Assembly (NCBI GenBank): GCA_000585055.1
Contig: JEMX01000109.1
Coordinates: 396-56,976, forward strand
Source of the DNA: Candidatus Accumulibacter appositus
Lineage (GTDB): Bacteria > Pseudomonadota > Gammaproteobacteria > Burkholderiales > Rhodocyclaceae
Direction: 5' to 3'
Length of the DNA stretch: 56,581 bases
Each line of letters begins with the position of its first letter. Position 1 is the stretch's first letter. This document shows positions 1-10,798 of the stretch, in pieces. The notes under the pieces were generated by a model. The model made no database searches and had not been told where the DNA came from. It was given only the letters and a program-made list of their open reading frames with translations. Both the position numbers and the translations under genes were made by a program.

Positions 1-789
1 AGCAAGGACGGTGGTTCGGCGAAGCGTTTCGTCCTGCTCGGCACCGACTACGTCTATCCGCGCACGACGAACAAGATCCTGCGCGCCTTCCTGAAGTCCA
101 AGGGTGTCGCCGACGCCGACATCATGGAGGAGTACACGCCTTTCGGGCATAGCGACTACCAGACGATCATCGCCAAGATCAAGAAGTTCTCCAGCGAAGG
201 CAAGCGTACGGCGGTGGTGTCGACCATCAACGGCGACTCGAACGTTCCCTTCTACAAGGAACTCGGCAACGCCGGCATCAAGGCCACCGAAGTGCCGGTG
301 GTCGCTTTCTCGGTTGGTGAAGAAGAGCTGCGCGGCGTCGATACCAAACCGCTGGTCGGCCATCTGGCGGCGTGGAACTACTTCATGACCCTGAAGAACC
401 CGGTGAACGACGGCTTCACCAAGGCCTACCGCGCCTGGGCGGTCAAGCAGGGTCTGCCGAACGCCGACAAAGCGGTGACCAACGACCCGATGGAAGCCAC
501 CTACATCGGCGTCTACATGTGGAAGCAGGCCGTCGAGAAAGCCAAGTCGACCGACGTCGACAAGGTCATCGCCGCCATGGCCGGGCAAACCTTCAAGGCC
601 CCGTCCGGCTTCGATATCAAGATGGACGAGAAGAACCACCATCTGCACAAGCCGGTGTTCATCGGCGAGATTCGCGCCGACGGACAGTTCGACGTCGTCT
701 GGAAGACCCCCGGCCCGGTCAAGGCGGCGCCGTGGAGCCCCTACATTCCGGGTAACGACAAGAAGAAAGGCGAGCCGGAAGGCAAGTAG
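1..789 (+). CDS. urtA: Urea ABC transporter substrate-binding protein (5'-truncated by window edge)
   Basis: This is the C-terminal part, about 262 residues, of the periplasmic urea receptor that delivers urea to UrtBC. The frame is open from base 1 without a start codon, so the gene begins outside the window. Sequence such as VLLGTDYVYPRTTN and YIGVYMWKQAVEKA is typical of the type-1 periplasmic-binding fold of the UrtA/amide-binding family. The stop at 787-789 lies inside an 8-bp tandem repeat. urtBCDE and the urease genes follow on the same strand, which supports urea rather than branched-chain amino acids or short amides as the ligand. The identity rests on family resemblance plus this operon context. 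Confidence 0.93.
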   Translation, partial: SKDGGSAKRFVLLGTDYVYPRTTNKILRAFLKSKGVADADIMEEYTPFGHSDYQTIIAKIKKFSSEGKRTAVVSTINGDSNVPFYKELGNAGIKATEVPVVAFSVGEEELRGVDTKPLVGHLAAWNYFMTLKNPVNDGFTKAYRAWAVKQGLPNADKAVTNDPMEATYIGVYMWKQAVEKAKSTDVDKVIAAMAGQTFKAPSGFDIKMDEKNHHLHKPVFIGEIRADGQFDVVWKTPGPVKAAPWSPYIPGNDKKKGEPEGK

Positions 790-820
790 GCAAGTAGGCA
801 AGTAGGCAAGTAAGCAAGTG
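782..820 (+). repeat. 8-bp tandem repeat over the urtA stop codon
   Basis: About five head-to-tail units of GCAAGTAG, the last two slightly changed, start inside the last codons of urtA and run into the urtA-urtB spacer. Each intact unit ends in TAG, and the first one supplies the urtA stop. Copy-number change by strand slippage would shift the spacer length but not the protein, because the first unit already terminates translation. Confidence 0.85.
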
Positions 821-894
821 CCGTTCGTTGAATGAATGGCTGAGGGCACGGGCGGCGCGTGTTGCGGCTGCCCGTGCCTGATCCTGGAGACAGC

Positions 895-2493
895 ATGCGT
901 ACTATTGGATTATCCGTTTTCGGCTGGCTGCTGAGCATTTCCTGTGCGTTCGCGGCGATTGACCCGGCGCTGCTCAGGCCGCTGGCGTCCGACGGCAACG
1001 ACGCCAAGATCGCGGCCATCACGGCACTGACCGACGGCGCGCAGCGTGAGGCGCTGCCGGTACTCAAGGCGATGGCCAGGGGATCTTTGGCGCTGGCCGG
1101 CGACCGCGTTGTGATCGTCGATGGCCAGCGAGTAATCGATGCGGCGACCAATACCGAGATCATTCCGGCGCCGGAAGTGACCGAATCGATCGGCATCAAC
1201 AACCGCCTGCGCCGTGAACTGGCGTCCACCCTGGCTGCGCTACGCCTGTTTTCGAGCGACCGCGAAGTGCGCTGGGAAGCGGCGCAGGAACTGGCCTCCG
1301 GCGCCGACGCCGAGCTGCTGCCCTTGCTCGAAAAGGCCTTGGCATCCGAAGCCGATCAGGAGATCAAGGCCACTCTGCGAATGGCGCATGCGCAGGGCAG
1401 CCTCGGTTCGAGCGACGCGCTCGTTCGCCTCGCCGCCGTTCGCCTGCTCGGCGAAAGCGGTGACCCCAATCTCTTGCAGTTGCTCGGGCCACTGACCGAA
1501 AAGCGCGACGGCAACTGGATCGAACCCGATAGCGCGGTGCGCGCTGCCGCCGGTACCTCGATCCGCGCCATCGAGAAACGCCTGGCCTTTGCCGAGAATG
1601 TCGGGCGGGCATTCACCGGCGTTTCTCTGGCCTCGATCCTGCTGTTGGCGGCCCTGGGCCTGGCCATCACCTACGGCGTCATGGGGGTGATCAACATGGC
1701 GCACGGCGAGCTGCTGATGGTCGGCGCCTACTCGGCATGGGCAATGCAGAGCGTTTTCCAGGCCCATTTCCCGAATGCTGTCGACTGGTACCTGCTGGCC
1801 GCGATCCCGATCGGTTTTCTCGCCGCGGCGCTGGTCGGGGTGCTCATGGAACGTGTCGTCATTCGCCACCTCTATGGACGGCCGCTGGAAACCCTGCTCG
1901 CCACCTGGGGCATCTCGCTGTTCCTGATCCAGGTGGCACGCACTGTCTTTGGCGCGCAGAACGTCGAAGTCGCCAACCCGGTGTGGATGGCTGGCGCCAT
2001 CGAGGTGATGCCGAATCTGCTGCTGCCGTGGAACCGGATCATCATCATCGGTTTTTCGGTGGCCGTGCTGGCCGCCATGTGGGCCATCCTCAATCTCTCG
2101 CGAATGGGCATGTTCGTCCGTGCGGTGACCCAGAATCGGCCGATGGCCGGCTGTGTCGGCGTGCCGACCGGGCGCATCGACACCATGGCCTTCGCACTCG
2201 GCGCCGGCATCGCCGGGCTCGGTGGCGTGGCGCTCTCGCAAATCGCCAACGTTGGCCCGGACATGGGGCAGGGCTATATCGTCGATTCCTTCATGGTCGT
2301 CGTTCTCGGCGGCGTCGGGCAACTCGCCGGCGCGGTCTGGGCGGCGCTCGGCCTTGGTGTGCTGACCAAGTTCCTCGAAGGCTGGACCGGCGCGGTGGTC
2401 GCCAAGATCGCTGTTTTGGTGATCATCATCATCTTCATCCAGAAGCGTCCGCAGGGGCTATTCGCCCTCAAGGGTCGCTTCGTCGAGTCGTGA
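895..2493 (+). CDS. urtB: Urea ABC transporter permease UrtB
   Basis: This is an inner-membrane permease of the LivH type, forming the urea channel with UrtC. I chose ATG 895 because GGAG lies 5 nt upstream and the protein then opens with a signal-like segment (MRTIGLSVFGWLLSISCAFA). A GTG at 859 is in frame but has no such context. The 532-residue protein has two parts. The first ~240 residues are a helical, repeat-rich periplasmic extension usual in proteobacterial UrtB. The membrane domain starts near VSLASILLLAALGLAITYG and ends KRPQGLFALKGRF, the typical LivH-family tail. It lies 105 nt after urtA and 40 nt before urtC. Confidence 0.95.
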   Translation: MRTIGLSVFGWLLSISCAFAAIDPALLRPLASDGNDAKIAAITALTDGAQREALPVLKAMARGSLALAGDRVVIVDGQRVIDAATNTEIIPAPEVTESIGINNRLRRELASTLAALRLFSSDREVRWEAAQELASGADAELLPLLEKALASEADQEIKATLRMAHAQGSLGSSDALVRLAAVRLLGESGDPNLLQLLGPLTEKRDGNWIEPDSAVRAAAGTSIRAIEKRLAFAENVGRAFTGVSLASILLLAALGLAITYGVMGVINMAHGELLMVGAYSAWAMQSVFQAHFPNAVDWYLLAAIPIGFLAAALVGVLMERVVIRHLYGRPLETLLATWGISLFLIQVARTVFGAQNVEVANPVWMAGAIEVMPNLLLPWNRIIIIGFSVAVLAAMWAILNLSRMGMFVRAVTQNRPMAGCVGVPTGRIDTMAFALGAGIAGLGGVALSQIANVGPDMGQGYIVDSFMVVVLGGVGQLAGAVWAALGLGVLTKFLEGWTGAVVAKIAVLVIIIIFIQKRPQGLFALKGRFVES

Positions 2494-2533
2494 CCTGGTG
2501 AGCTCGACTCACGACCCTGTCAGCGGAGCATCC

Positions 2534-3745
2534 ATGAGTTCTTCTCCTGCACGAACCCCCTTCATCGTCCGCCTCGGGCGCAGCTTCGACGCGCGCAGCT
2601 GGCTGCTGGTCGGTTTGTTCGCCGCCTTCGCTCTGATTGCCGTGCCGATCATGCACCTCCTGCTGCCACCCGAGAATCCGCTGCATCTGTCGACCTACTT
2701 CATCACCCTGACCGGCAAGATCCTCTGTTACGCGATCGTCGCCGTGGCGATGGATTTGATCTGGGGTTATGGCGGCATTCTCTCGCTCGGCCACGGGCTC
2801 TTTTTCGCGCTCGGCGGCTACACCTTCGGCATGTACCTGATGCGCGAGATCGGTCGCGACGGCAGCTATCAAAGCGATCTGCCGGATTTCATGGTCTTCC
2901 TGGACTGGAAAGAGCTGCCCTGGTTCTGGACCGGCAGCGAGCACTTCCTGTGGGCCGTATTGCTGGTGCTCATCGTGCCGGCGCTGATCGCCTTCATCTT
3001 CGGCTATTTCGCCTTTCGCTCGCGCATCAAGGGCGTCTATTTCTCAATCATCACCCAGGCACTGACCTACGCGGCGATGCTGCTCTTCTTCCGCAACGAA
3101 ACCGGTTTTGGCGGCAACAACGGTTTCACTGACTTCAAGCGCATCCTCGGCTATTCGATCACCGCGCCGGAAACGCGGGTGGTGCTTTTTGGCCTGTCGG
3201 CGCTGGCGCTGATCGGCACCCTGTTGCTGGCGCGCTATCTGGTGAGCTCGAAGTTCGGCCGCGTCCTGACGGCGATCCGCGACGCCGAGTCACGCGTCAT
3301 GTTCATTGGCTACAACCCCCTGTGGTACAAGCTTTTCGTGTGGACCCTGTCGGCGATGCTGTGCGCCATCGCCGGTGCGCTCTACGTGCCGCAGGTCGGC
3401 ATCATCAACCCTTCCGAAATGGCTGTTGCCAACTCCATCGAGATCGCCATCTGGGTGGCGGTCGGCGGGCGCGGCACGCTGATTGGCGCGGTCATCGGCG
3501 CTTTCATCGTCAACCTCGCCAAGAGCTGGTTCACGGTCAGCTTCCCCGAGTACTGGCTGTTCTTCCTGGGGACGCTGTTTATCGTCTCGACGCTGTGGTT
3601 GCCGCAGGGAGTCGTTGGTCTTTACCGGCGACTGCGCGGCCGGCAGACCAGCGCGCCGGACAGTGAGCCGGCTGCAGCAGCGCAGGGGCCATCGGTCACT
3701 ACCGTTGCTGCAGCCACTCCTGTCACCAAAGGAGCGGGTGCATGA
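2534..3745 (+). CDS. urtC: Urea ABC transporter permease UrtC
   Basis: This is the second inner-membrane permease of the urea importer, LivM type, 403 residues. ATG 2534 is preferred over an in-frame GTG at 2498 because GGAG sits 5 nt upstream. The protein has about ten hydrophobic segments. The central stretch VAMDLIWGYGGILSLGHG is the family hallmark, and IRDAESRVMFIGYNP is the cytoplasmic loop expected to touch the ATPases. The last ~30 residues are low complexity, rich in Ala, Thr and Pro. The TGA overlaps the ATG of urtD by 4 nt, so the two are probably translationally coupled. Confidence 0.94.
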   Translation: MSSSPARTPFIVRLGRSFDARSWLLVGLFAAFALIAVPIMHLLLPPENPLHLSTYFITLTGKILCYAIVAVAMDLIWGYGGILSLGHGLFFALGGYTFGMYLMREIGRDGSYQSDLPDFMVFLDWKELPWFWTGSEHFLWAVLLVLIVPALIAFIFGYFAFRSRIKGVYFSIITQALTYAAMLLFFRNETGFGGNNGFTDFKRILGYSITAPETRVVLFGLSALALIGTLLLARYLVSSKFGRVLTAIRDAESRVMFIGYNPLWYKLFVWTLSAMLCAIAGALYVPQVGIINPSEMAVANSIEIAIWVAVGGRGTLIGAVIGAFIVNLAKSWFTVSFPEYWLFFLGTLFIVSTLWLPQGVVGLYRRLRGRQTSAPDSEPAAAAQGPSVTTVAAATPVTKGAGA

Positions 3746-4596
3746 ATGCGATGAATGCAATGAATGCGAGTGCGGGGCCAGTCAGCGAGAATCCCGACTG
3801 GGATAGCGGTACTGCCGAACTCGGGCACATGTTCAAGCCGGGCGAGCTCGACCTGTCGCACAAGGTCGTTCTCTATCTCGAAGAAATCACGGTCAGCTTC
3901 GACGGTTTTCGCGCGCTCAACAAGTTGTCGCTGACCATCGACGCCGGTGAGCTGCGCTGCATCATCGGGCCGAACGGTGCCGGCAAGACGACGATGATGG
4001 ACGTCATCACCGGCAAGACCCGGCCCGACGACGGCAAGGCCTTTTTCGGCCAGACTCTCGACCTGACGCGCCTGTCCGAACCCGAGATCGCGCATCTCGG
4101 CATCGGTCGCAAGTTCCAGAAACCGACCATCTTCGAGAACCACACCGTTTTCGAGAATCTCGAGCTGGCGATGAAGACCGACAAGCGCGTCTGGCGCAGC
4201 CTGCTGGCGCTGCTCGATTCGGCGGCCGGCGACCGCATCGCCGAAACGCTACGGACGATTCGCCTTACGGCGCACGCCGACCGCCTGGCCGGCCTGCTGT
4301 CGCACGGCCAGAAGCAGTGGCTGGAGATCGGCATGTTGTTGATGCAGGAGCCGAAATTGCTGCTGCTCGACGAACCTGTGGCCGGCATGACCGACGAAGA
4401 AAGCGAACGCACCGGCGAACTGTTTCTGACCCTGGCCGGCAAGCATTCGCTGGTCGTCGTCGAGCACGACATGGCCTTTGTCAAACAGCTCGGCGGCAAG
4501 GTCACCGTGTTGCACGAAGGCAGCGTTCTCGCCGAAGGCGCGCTCGAGGAAGTGCAGGCCGATGCGCGGGTCATTGAAGTCTATCTGGGGCGCTGA
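3742..4596 (+). CDS. urtD: Urea ABC transporter ATP-binding protein UrtD
   Basis: This is one of two cytoplasmic ATPases powering urea import, 284 residues. It shows Walker A (GPNGAGKTT), an LSHGQ signature (LSHGQKQWLEIGM), Walker B (LLLLDEPVAGMTDEE) and the switch His (VVVEHDMAFV). The first nine codons are three copies of ATGAATGCR, giving MNAMNAMNA, so three in-frame ATGs compete as starts. The first overlaps the urtC stop as ATGA. The ~35 residues before the ABC fold form a variable N-terminal tail. It is followed 6 nt later by urtE. Confidence 0.94.
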   Translation: MNAMNAMNASAGPVSENPDWDSGTAELGHMFKPGELDLSHKVVLYLEEITVSFDGFRALNKLSLTIDAGELRCIIGPNGAGKTTMMDVITGKTRPDDGKAFFGQTLDLTRLSEPEIAHLGIGRKFQKPTIFENHTVFENLELAMKTDKRVWRSLLALLDSAAGDRIAETLRTIRLTAHADRLAGLLSHGQKQWLEIGMLLMQEPKLLLLDEPVAGMTDEESERTGELFLTLAGKHSLVVVEHDMAFVKQLGGKVTVLHEGSVLAEGALEEVQADARVIEVYLGR

Positions 4597-4602
4597 GAAT
4601 CG

Positions 4603-5313
4603 ATGAGTGCAATGAACACCACGCTGAACGTCAAGAACCTCAACCAGTACTACGGTGGCAGTCACATTCTGCGCGATCTCAGTTTCACCGCCGAAGCCGG
4701 CAAGGTGACCACCATTCTCGGGCGCAACGGCGTCGGCAAGTCGACGCTGCTCAAGTCGCTTATGGGGATGGTGGCGACCAAGGGCGGCAGCATCGAGTTT
4801 GCCGGCCGCGACCTGAGTCGCAGCGCGTCGCACCAGCGGGTCAAGGCCGGCATTGGCTATGTGCCGCAGGGGCGCGAGATCTTCCCGCGCCTGACGGTGC
4901 ACGAGAACCTGCTGATGGGACTCGCCAGTTGTCCGGGAAGTACGCCGATCCCGGAGCGCATTTTTGAGATGTTCCCGGTGCTGCGGCAGATGCTGCGCCG
5001 GCGTGGTGGCGACCTTTCCGGTGGCCAGCAGCAGCAACTGGCGATCGGCCGCGCCCTGGCCATGGGTCCCAAGCTGCTGATCCTCGACGAGCCCACCGAA
5101 GGCATCCAGCCATCGATCATCAAGGACATCGAGCGTGCCATTCGCGCCCTGGCGCAAAGCGGCGAAATGGCCATCCTGCTCGTGGAACAGTACTATGATT
5201 TCGCGCGTTCCCTTGCTGATCAGTATCTGGTGATGGAACGTGGCGAGATCATCATGCGCGGACGAGGCGAAGACATGGATAAAGACGGGGTTCTGGCAGC
5301 CCTTGCCGTTTGA
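4603..5313 (+). CDS. urtE: Urea ABC transporter ATP-binding protein UrtE
   Basis: This is the second ATPase of the urea importer (LivF type), 236 residues. Walker A is GRNGVGKSTLLKSL, the signature is LSGGQQQQLAIGRAL, Walker B is LLILDEPTEGIQPS, and the switch His region is replaced by LLVEQYYDFA, as is common in LivF/UrtE. ATG 4603 is followed by another ATG three codons later and either could serve. The stop overlaps the TTG start of ureD by 4 nt, which joins the transporter to the urease half of the operon. Confidence 0.94.
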   Translation: MSAMNTTLNVKNLNQYYGGSHILRDLSFTAEAGKVTTILGRNGVGKSTLLKSLMGMVATKGGSIEFAGRDLSRSASHQRVKAGIGYVPQGREIFPRLTVHENLLMGLASCPGSTPIPERIFEMFPVLRQMLRRRGGDLSGGQQQQLAIGRALAMGPKLLILDEPTEGIQPSIIKDIERAIRALAQSGEMAILLVEQYYDFARSLADQYLVMERGEIIMRGRGEDMDKDGVLAALAV

Positions 5314-6248
5314 CTGCGGCGCAGGCGGATGAGAACGGGCGGGGGCTGGCTGGAGAAGCTCGTCCCGGCGGGGAAGGGTGCGCTGCAATACTGCGCCAGA
5401 GTCGCCAGGCCATCGAGGAAGCGGCGCGCCCCGGTTGGCAGGCGCGGCTGGCGCTGGCTTTCGAGCGCCGTGGCGAGACCAGCGCGCTGGTCCGGCGCGA
5501 GCATTTCGGACCGCTGCGCGTGCAGAAGGCGCTCTACCCGGAAGGGCCGGACGTCTGCCACGCGATTCTGCTGCACCCGCCGGGCGGCATCGCCGGCGGC
5601 GACAGCCTGGAGATTTCGCTCCATGTCGGCGCCGGCGCACACGCGCTGCTGACCACGCCGGGCGCCGGCAAGTGGTATCGTTCGGGTGGTCGGCCGGCGC
5701 GGCAGTCCCTGAGTGTGCGTGTCGGCGAGGGTGGCGTGGTCGAGTATCTGCCGCAGGAGACGATCGTCTTCGACGGCGCCGAAGCACAGATGCAGACACA
5801 GGTCGAGCTGGCCGCCGGCGCACTGTTCTGCGGCTGGGAGATTCTCTGCCTGGGACGAACGGCGTCTGGCGAGCGTTTTCGCCACGGTCGGCTGCAGCTG
5901 GCGACGCGCATCGAGAGGCAAGGGCGGCCGCTGTGGCTGGAGCGTGGCCGCTTGCTCGGTGCTTCCTCCTGGCTGGATGCGGCTCCCGGTCTGGCCGGTT
6001 TTCCGGTCAGTGCGAGCTTGCTGCTCGCCGGCCGGGCGGTTGAGCCGGAGTGGCTGGCTGCCTGCCGTGCGCTGCCCGTGGCCGATGGCCTGCTGACCGG
6101 GGTGACCGCGCTGCCCGAGCTGCTGGTGGCACGCTGTCTGGCGCCGGGTGCCGAAGCGGCGCGGGGATGGTTGCGCGAGGTGTGGCAGCAATTGCGCCCG
6201 CTGGCGCTCGGCAAGCCGGCCGTGTTGCCGCGGATCTGGAATACTTGA
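5310..6248 (+). CDS. ureD: Urease accessory protein UreD (UreH)
   Basis: This is a scaffold chaperone that binds apo-urease and recruits UreF and UreG for nickel insertion, 312 residues. The family core is clear: LHPPGGIAGGDSLEI, TTPGAGKWYRS and YLPQETIVFDGA. The start is the TTG at 5310, overlapping the urtE stop. There is no ATG before the conserved core, and the first ~35 residues are variable. The protein ends with PAVLPRIWNT, the usual UreD tail. An 86-nt spacer containing a 10-bp tandem repeat separates it from ureA. Confidence 0.93.
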   Translation: MTAAQADENGRGLAGEARPGGEGCAAILRQSRQAIEEAARPGWQARLALAFERRGETSALVRREHFGPLRVQKALYPEGPDVCHAILLHPPGGIAGGDSLEISLHVGAGAHALLTTPGAGKWYRSGGRPARQSLSVRVGEGGVVEYLPQETIVFDGAEAQMQTQVELAAGALFCGWEILCLGRTASGERFRHGRLQLATRIERQGRPLWLERGRLLGASSWLDAAPGLAGFPVSASLLLAGRAVEPEWLAACRALPVADGLLTGVTALPELLVARCLAPGAEAARGWLREVWQQLRPLALGKPAVLPRIWNT

Positions 6249-6290
6249 ACCTTGAACGCCTGCATGGCGGACTGCCTGAATATCGGCAGC

Positions 6291-6330
6291 GCTGAGAGAG
6301 CCTGAGACAGTCTGAGTAAGCCCGAGGAAG
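6291..6330 (+). repeat. Degenerate 10-bp tandem repeat upstream of ureA
   Basis: Four consecutive 10-mers share the consensus NCTGAGNNAG (the last has CCGAG). They fill the ureD-ureA spacer. The last unit contains GAGGAAG, which is the ribosome-binding site of ureA, 4 nt before ATG 6335. This is read directly from the sequence; any regulatory role is inference. Confidence 0.7.
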
Positions 6331-6334
6331 ACGA

Positions 6335-6637
6335 ATGGAACTGACGCCGAGAGAAAAAGACAAGCTGCTCCTGTTCACCGCCGCGCTGCTCGCCGAACGG
6401 CGCCAGGCGCGCGGGTTGAAGTTGAACTACCCGGAAGCCGTGGCGCTGATCAGCGCGGCGATCATCGAAGGCGCCCGCGACGGGCGTACGGTCGCCGAGC
6501 TGATGAGCTTCGGTACGACGATCCTGAGCCGCGACGAGGTCATGGACGGGGTGCCGGAAATGATCCACGACATCCAGGTCGAAGCGACTTTCCCGGACGG
6601 CACCAAGCTGGTCACCGTTCACCACCCGATCGTCTGA
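6335..6637 (+). CDS. ureA: Urease gamma subunit
   Basis: This is the 100-residue small structural subunit of urease, which hydrolyses urea to ammonia and carbamate/CO2 in the cytoplasm. The start [21 protein letters not shown] and the end [13 protein letters not shown] match the family over its full usual length of 100 residues. The ribosome-binding site GAGGAAG is strong and is formed by the last unit of the 10-bp repeat. It lies 11 nt before ureB. Confidence 0.97.
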   Translation: MELTPREKDKLLLFTAALLAERRQARGLKLNYPEAVALISAAIIEGARDGRTVAELMSFGTTILSRDEVMDGVPEMIHDIQVEATFPDGTKLVTVHHPIV

Positions 6638-6648
6638 GGAGAGGACTG

Positions 6649-6953
6649 ATGATTCCAGGAGAAATGCAGGTCGCAGCGGGCGAGATCGAACTCAACGCCG
6701 GTCGCCAGACGCTGCAACTCAGCGTCGCCAACACCGGTGACCGCCCGATTCAGGTCGGATCGCACTACCACTTCGCTGAAACCAATACCGCCCTGGCTTT
6801 TGACCGTGCGGCGGCGCGCGGCTTCCGGCTCGATATCGCCGCCGGAACGGCGGTGCGCTTCGAACCCGGGCAGACGCGCAGCGTGCAGCTGGTGGCGTTG
6901 GCCGGGGCGCGGCGGGTCTATGGTTTCAACGCTCTGGTGATGGGAGAACTGCA

Positions 6954-6957
<4 letters not shown>
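6649..6957 (+). CDS. ureB: Urease beta subunit
   Basis: This is the second small structural subunit of urease, 102 residues, near the family length. It shows [19 protein letters not shown], the core [11 protein letters not shown] and the end [19 protein letters not shown] precedes ATG 6649 by a few bases. The stop overlaps the ureC start as ATGA, which suggests coupled synthesis of the beta and alpha subunits. Confidence 0.97.
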
Positions 6958-8681
<1,724 letters not shown>

Positions 8682-8688
8682 GCCGAGC

Positions 8689-9234
8689 ATGCTTTTTGCC
8701 GAATCCTTTGCCGATGACCAGACCCCCGCCAGCGATCGCCTGGTCCTGCCCTACGATGTGCGCCGCAAGAGCCGGCAGCGGGTGACGCTGCTCAGCGGCG
8801 AGGAGCTGGGCTACGTCCTGCCGTCCGGCACGGTGCTCAAGCAGGGCGACCGCCTGCTCACCGGTAACGGTCTGGTGATCGAAGTCGAGGCGGCTCCGGA
8901 AGTGCTGCTCGAAGTGCGCACCGGCGATAGCCTGCTGCTCGGTCGCGCCGCCTACCATCTTGGCAACCGGCATGTGCCGGTGCAGCTCGGCAAGCGCTTT
9001 CTGCGCTTCCAACCGGACCACGTGCTCGCCGAAATGCTGGTCGGCCTGGGTTGTACGGTCGACGAGGTCGAGGCGCCGTTCGACCCCGAAGGCGGCGCCT
9101 ATGGCACGCACGGCGCGCATGGCCATGCGCGCACGCACGGCTATCGTCCGCTGCCTGGCGCCGACGTCGCCGAACCCCACCATCCCGGGCACGGCCCGCA
9201 CCGCTCACCGGCCAGAATCCACGAGTTCAAGTGA
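8689..9234 (+). CDS. ureE: Urease accessory metallochaperone UreE
   Basis: This is the nickel metallochaperone handing Ni(II) to UreG, 181 residues. ATG 8689 follows the ureC stop by 7 nt. Upstream in-frame codons would read into ureC, so I excluded them. The core includes LLTGNGLVIEVEAAPE and YHLGNRHVPVQ, where the second His is the conserved dimer-interface ligand. The C-terminal ~40 residues are His-rich (THGAHGHARTHG, then HHPGHGPH), as in UreE proteins that bind several metal ions. Confidence 0.94.
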   Translation: MLFAESFADDQTPASDRLVLPYDVRRKSRQRVTLLSGEELGYVLPSGTVLKQGDRLLTGNGLVIEVEAAPEVLLEVRTGDSLLLGRAAYHLGNRHVPVQLGKRFLRFQPDHVLAEMLVGLGCTVDEVEAPFDPEGGAYGTHGAHGHARTHGYRPLPGADVAEPHHPGHGPHRSPARIHEFK

Positions 9235-9262
9235 GAACCGGTACGACTGCTTCCGTGACCCC

Positions 9263-9934
9263 GTGAATCCCTCACTGCCTCGTCTGCTGCAACTGGCCAG
9301 TCCGGCGCTGCCGGTCGGCGCCTACACCTATTCGCAAGGTCTCGAGTGGGCCGTCGAAAGCGGCCGGGTGCACGACCAGGCGAGCGCGCTGGCCTGGATC
9401 GCTGCTCTACTCGAAGAGGGGATCGGCTGCTTCGAAGCGCCGCTCACCGCCCAACTGCAGCGCGCCTGGGAGGCCGCTGAACATGGCGAGATCGAGCGCC
9501 TCAACGCCGACTTCCTGGCCAGTCGCGAGTCGTCCGAGCTGCGCGCCGAGACGCTGCAGATGGGCTATTCCTTGCGTCGCCTGTTGCATGAGCTGGAGGA
9601 TTTCGCGGTGCCGTCGGCTTTCGACGCGCTGCCGGAGCTGTCGTTTCCGGTCGGTTGGGCGCTGGCGGCCGACGTCTGGAAAATACCGGTCGCCGATTCG
9701 CTGACCGCGTATCTGTGGTCATGGTGTGAAAATCAGGCCATGGCGGCGCTCAAGGCGGTACCGCTGGGGCAGGCCGCCGGGCAGCGAATCCTGTTGGCCC
9801 TCGGTAGTCGCCTGCCGAATGTCGTCGAGCAGGCGCTGGCACTTCCCGAAGAATGCTGGAGCAACTTCGCTCCCGGCCTGGCGCTGGCCTGCAGCTGCCA
9901 CGAAACGCAATACACGAGACTCTTCCGCTCATGA
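9263..9934 (+). CDS. ureF: Urease accessory protein UreF
   Basis: This is an all-helical urease activation factor that acts with UreD as a gate for UreG GTPase, 223 residues. GTG 9263 is the start because the product then opens with [20 protein letters not shown], the conserved UreF N-terminus. The longer open frame upstream overlaps ureE and is not UreF-like. [16 protein letters not shown] and [18 protein letters not shown] are also typical. The stop overlaps the ureG ATG by 4 nt. Confidence 0.94.
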   Translation: MNPSLPRLLQLASPALPVGAYTYSQGLEWAVESGRVHDQASALAWIAALLEEGIGCFEAPLTAQLQRAWEAAEHGEIERLNADFLASRESSELRAETLQMGYSLRRLLHELEDFAVPSAFDALPELSFPVGWALAADVWKIPVADSLTAYLWSWCENQAMAALKAVPLGQAAGQRILLALGSRLPNVVEQALALPEECWSNFAPGLALACSCHETQYTRLFRS

Positions 9935-10569
9935 AAGACAGTGACCCCAAGATGACCCCACGTCCTGCCCTGCGCATCGGTATCGGAGGCCCGGTCGGTT
10001 CCGGCAAAACCGCACTCACGCTGGCCTTGTGCCTGGCGCTGCGCGACAAATACAGCCTCGGCGTGGTGACCAACGACATTTACACCGCCGAGGACGCCAA
10101 GTTCCTGGTGCAGCACGCGGCACTTCCGCAGGCACGCATTTTGGGCGTTGAAACCGGCGGTTGCCCGCATACCGCCATCCGCGAGGATGCGTCGATCAAC
10201 CTCGAAGCCGTGGCTCGTCTGACGACCGCTTTTCCGGATATCGAGATCGTCTTCGTCGAGTCCGGCGGCGACAATCTGGCGGCGACCTTCAGCCCCGAAC
10301 TCTCCGACCTGACGATCTACGTGATCGACGTCGCCGCTGGCGAAAAGATCCCGCGCAAAGGCGGCCCGGGAATCACCAAGTCCGACCTGCTGGTAATCAA
10401 CAAGACCGATCTGGCGCCACTGGTCGGTGCGTCGCTGGAAGTGATGGATTCCGACAGCCGGCGCATGCGCGGCGAGCGGCCCTTCGTCTTCAGCAACATG
10501 AAGACTGGCGACGGGCTGGCGGAGATCATTGCCTTCATCGAGGGGCGCGGCCTGTTGGGTGAAAGTTGA
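9931..10569 (+). CDS. ureG: Urease accessory GTPase UreG
   Basis: This is the GTPase that drives nickel insertion into urease, 212 residues. The P-loop is [13 protein letters not shown], the metal-binding CPH motif is in [13 protein letters not shown], the switch region reads [18 protein letters not shown], and the guanine-specificity motif is NKTDLAP. ATG 9931 overlaps the ureF stop. A second in-frame ATG at 9952 would also leave the whole fold intact. This is the last urease gene. No clear terminator hairpin follows in the 229-nt gap, which otherwise shows nothing I recognise. Confidence 0.96.
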   Translation: MKDSDPKMTPRPALRIGIGGPVGSGKTALTLALCLALRDKYSLGVVTNDIYTAEDAKFLVQHAALPQARILGVETGGCPHTAIREDASINLEAVARLTTAFPDIEIVFVESGGDNLAATFSPELSDLTIYVIDVAAGEKIPRKGGPGITKSDLLVINKTDLAPLVGASLEVMDSDSRRMRGERPFVFSNMKTGDGLAEIIAFIEGRGLLGES

Positions 10570-10798
10570 GGCAGATCGAAGCTCTGGCGGTTCCGGGGCG
10601 TGCCATCAAGCGCTCATCGAGCCGCTGCGATGCCGGATTGGTTCAGGCGGACGTACTTCGCGCTTGACGCTCGCCTTTGAAGCGGTGTTTCCTGTTGCCC
10701 TCGAGTGTCGTCCAGGCTGACGCTTTCGGGACGGTATACCCCTCGTTCAGCCGCTCGCCGTGTGTCAGCGCGGCAAGCTTCGACCGGAGCCAAGTCGC

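Noticed and set aside
859..894. GTG start for urtB 12 codons earlier
   Set aside because: No ribosome-binding site, and it precedes the clear signal-peptide start at 895 with GGAG.
4249..5823. 524-codon minus-strand open frame across urtD-ureD
   Set aside because: Antisense shadow of three well-supported genes, with an Arg/Ala/Pro-rich translation.
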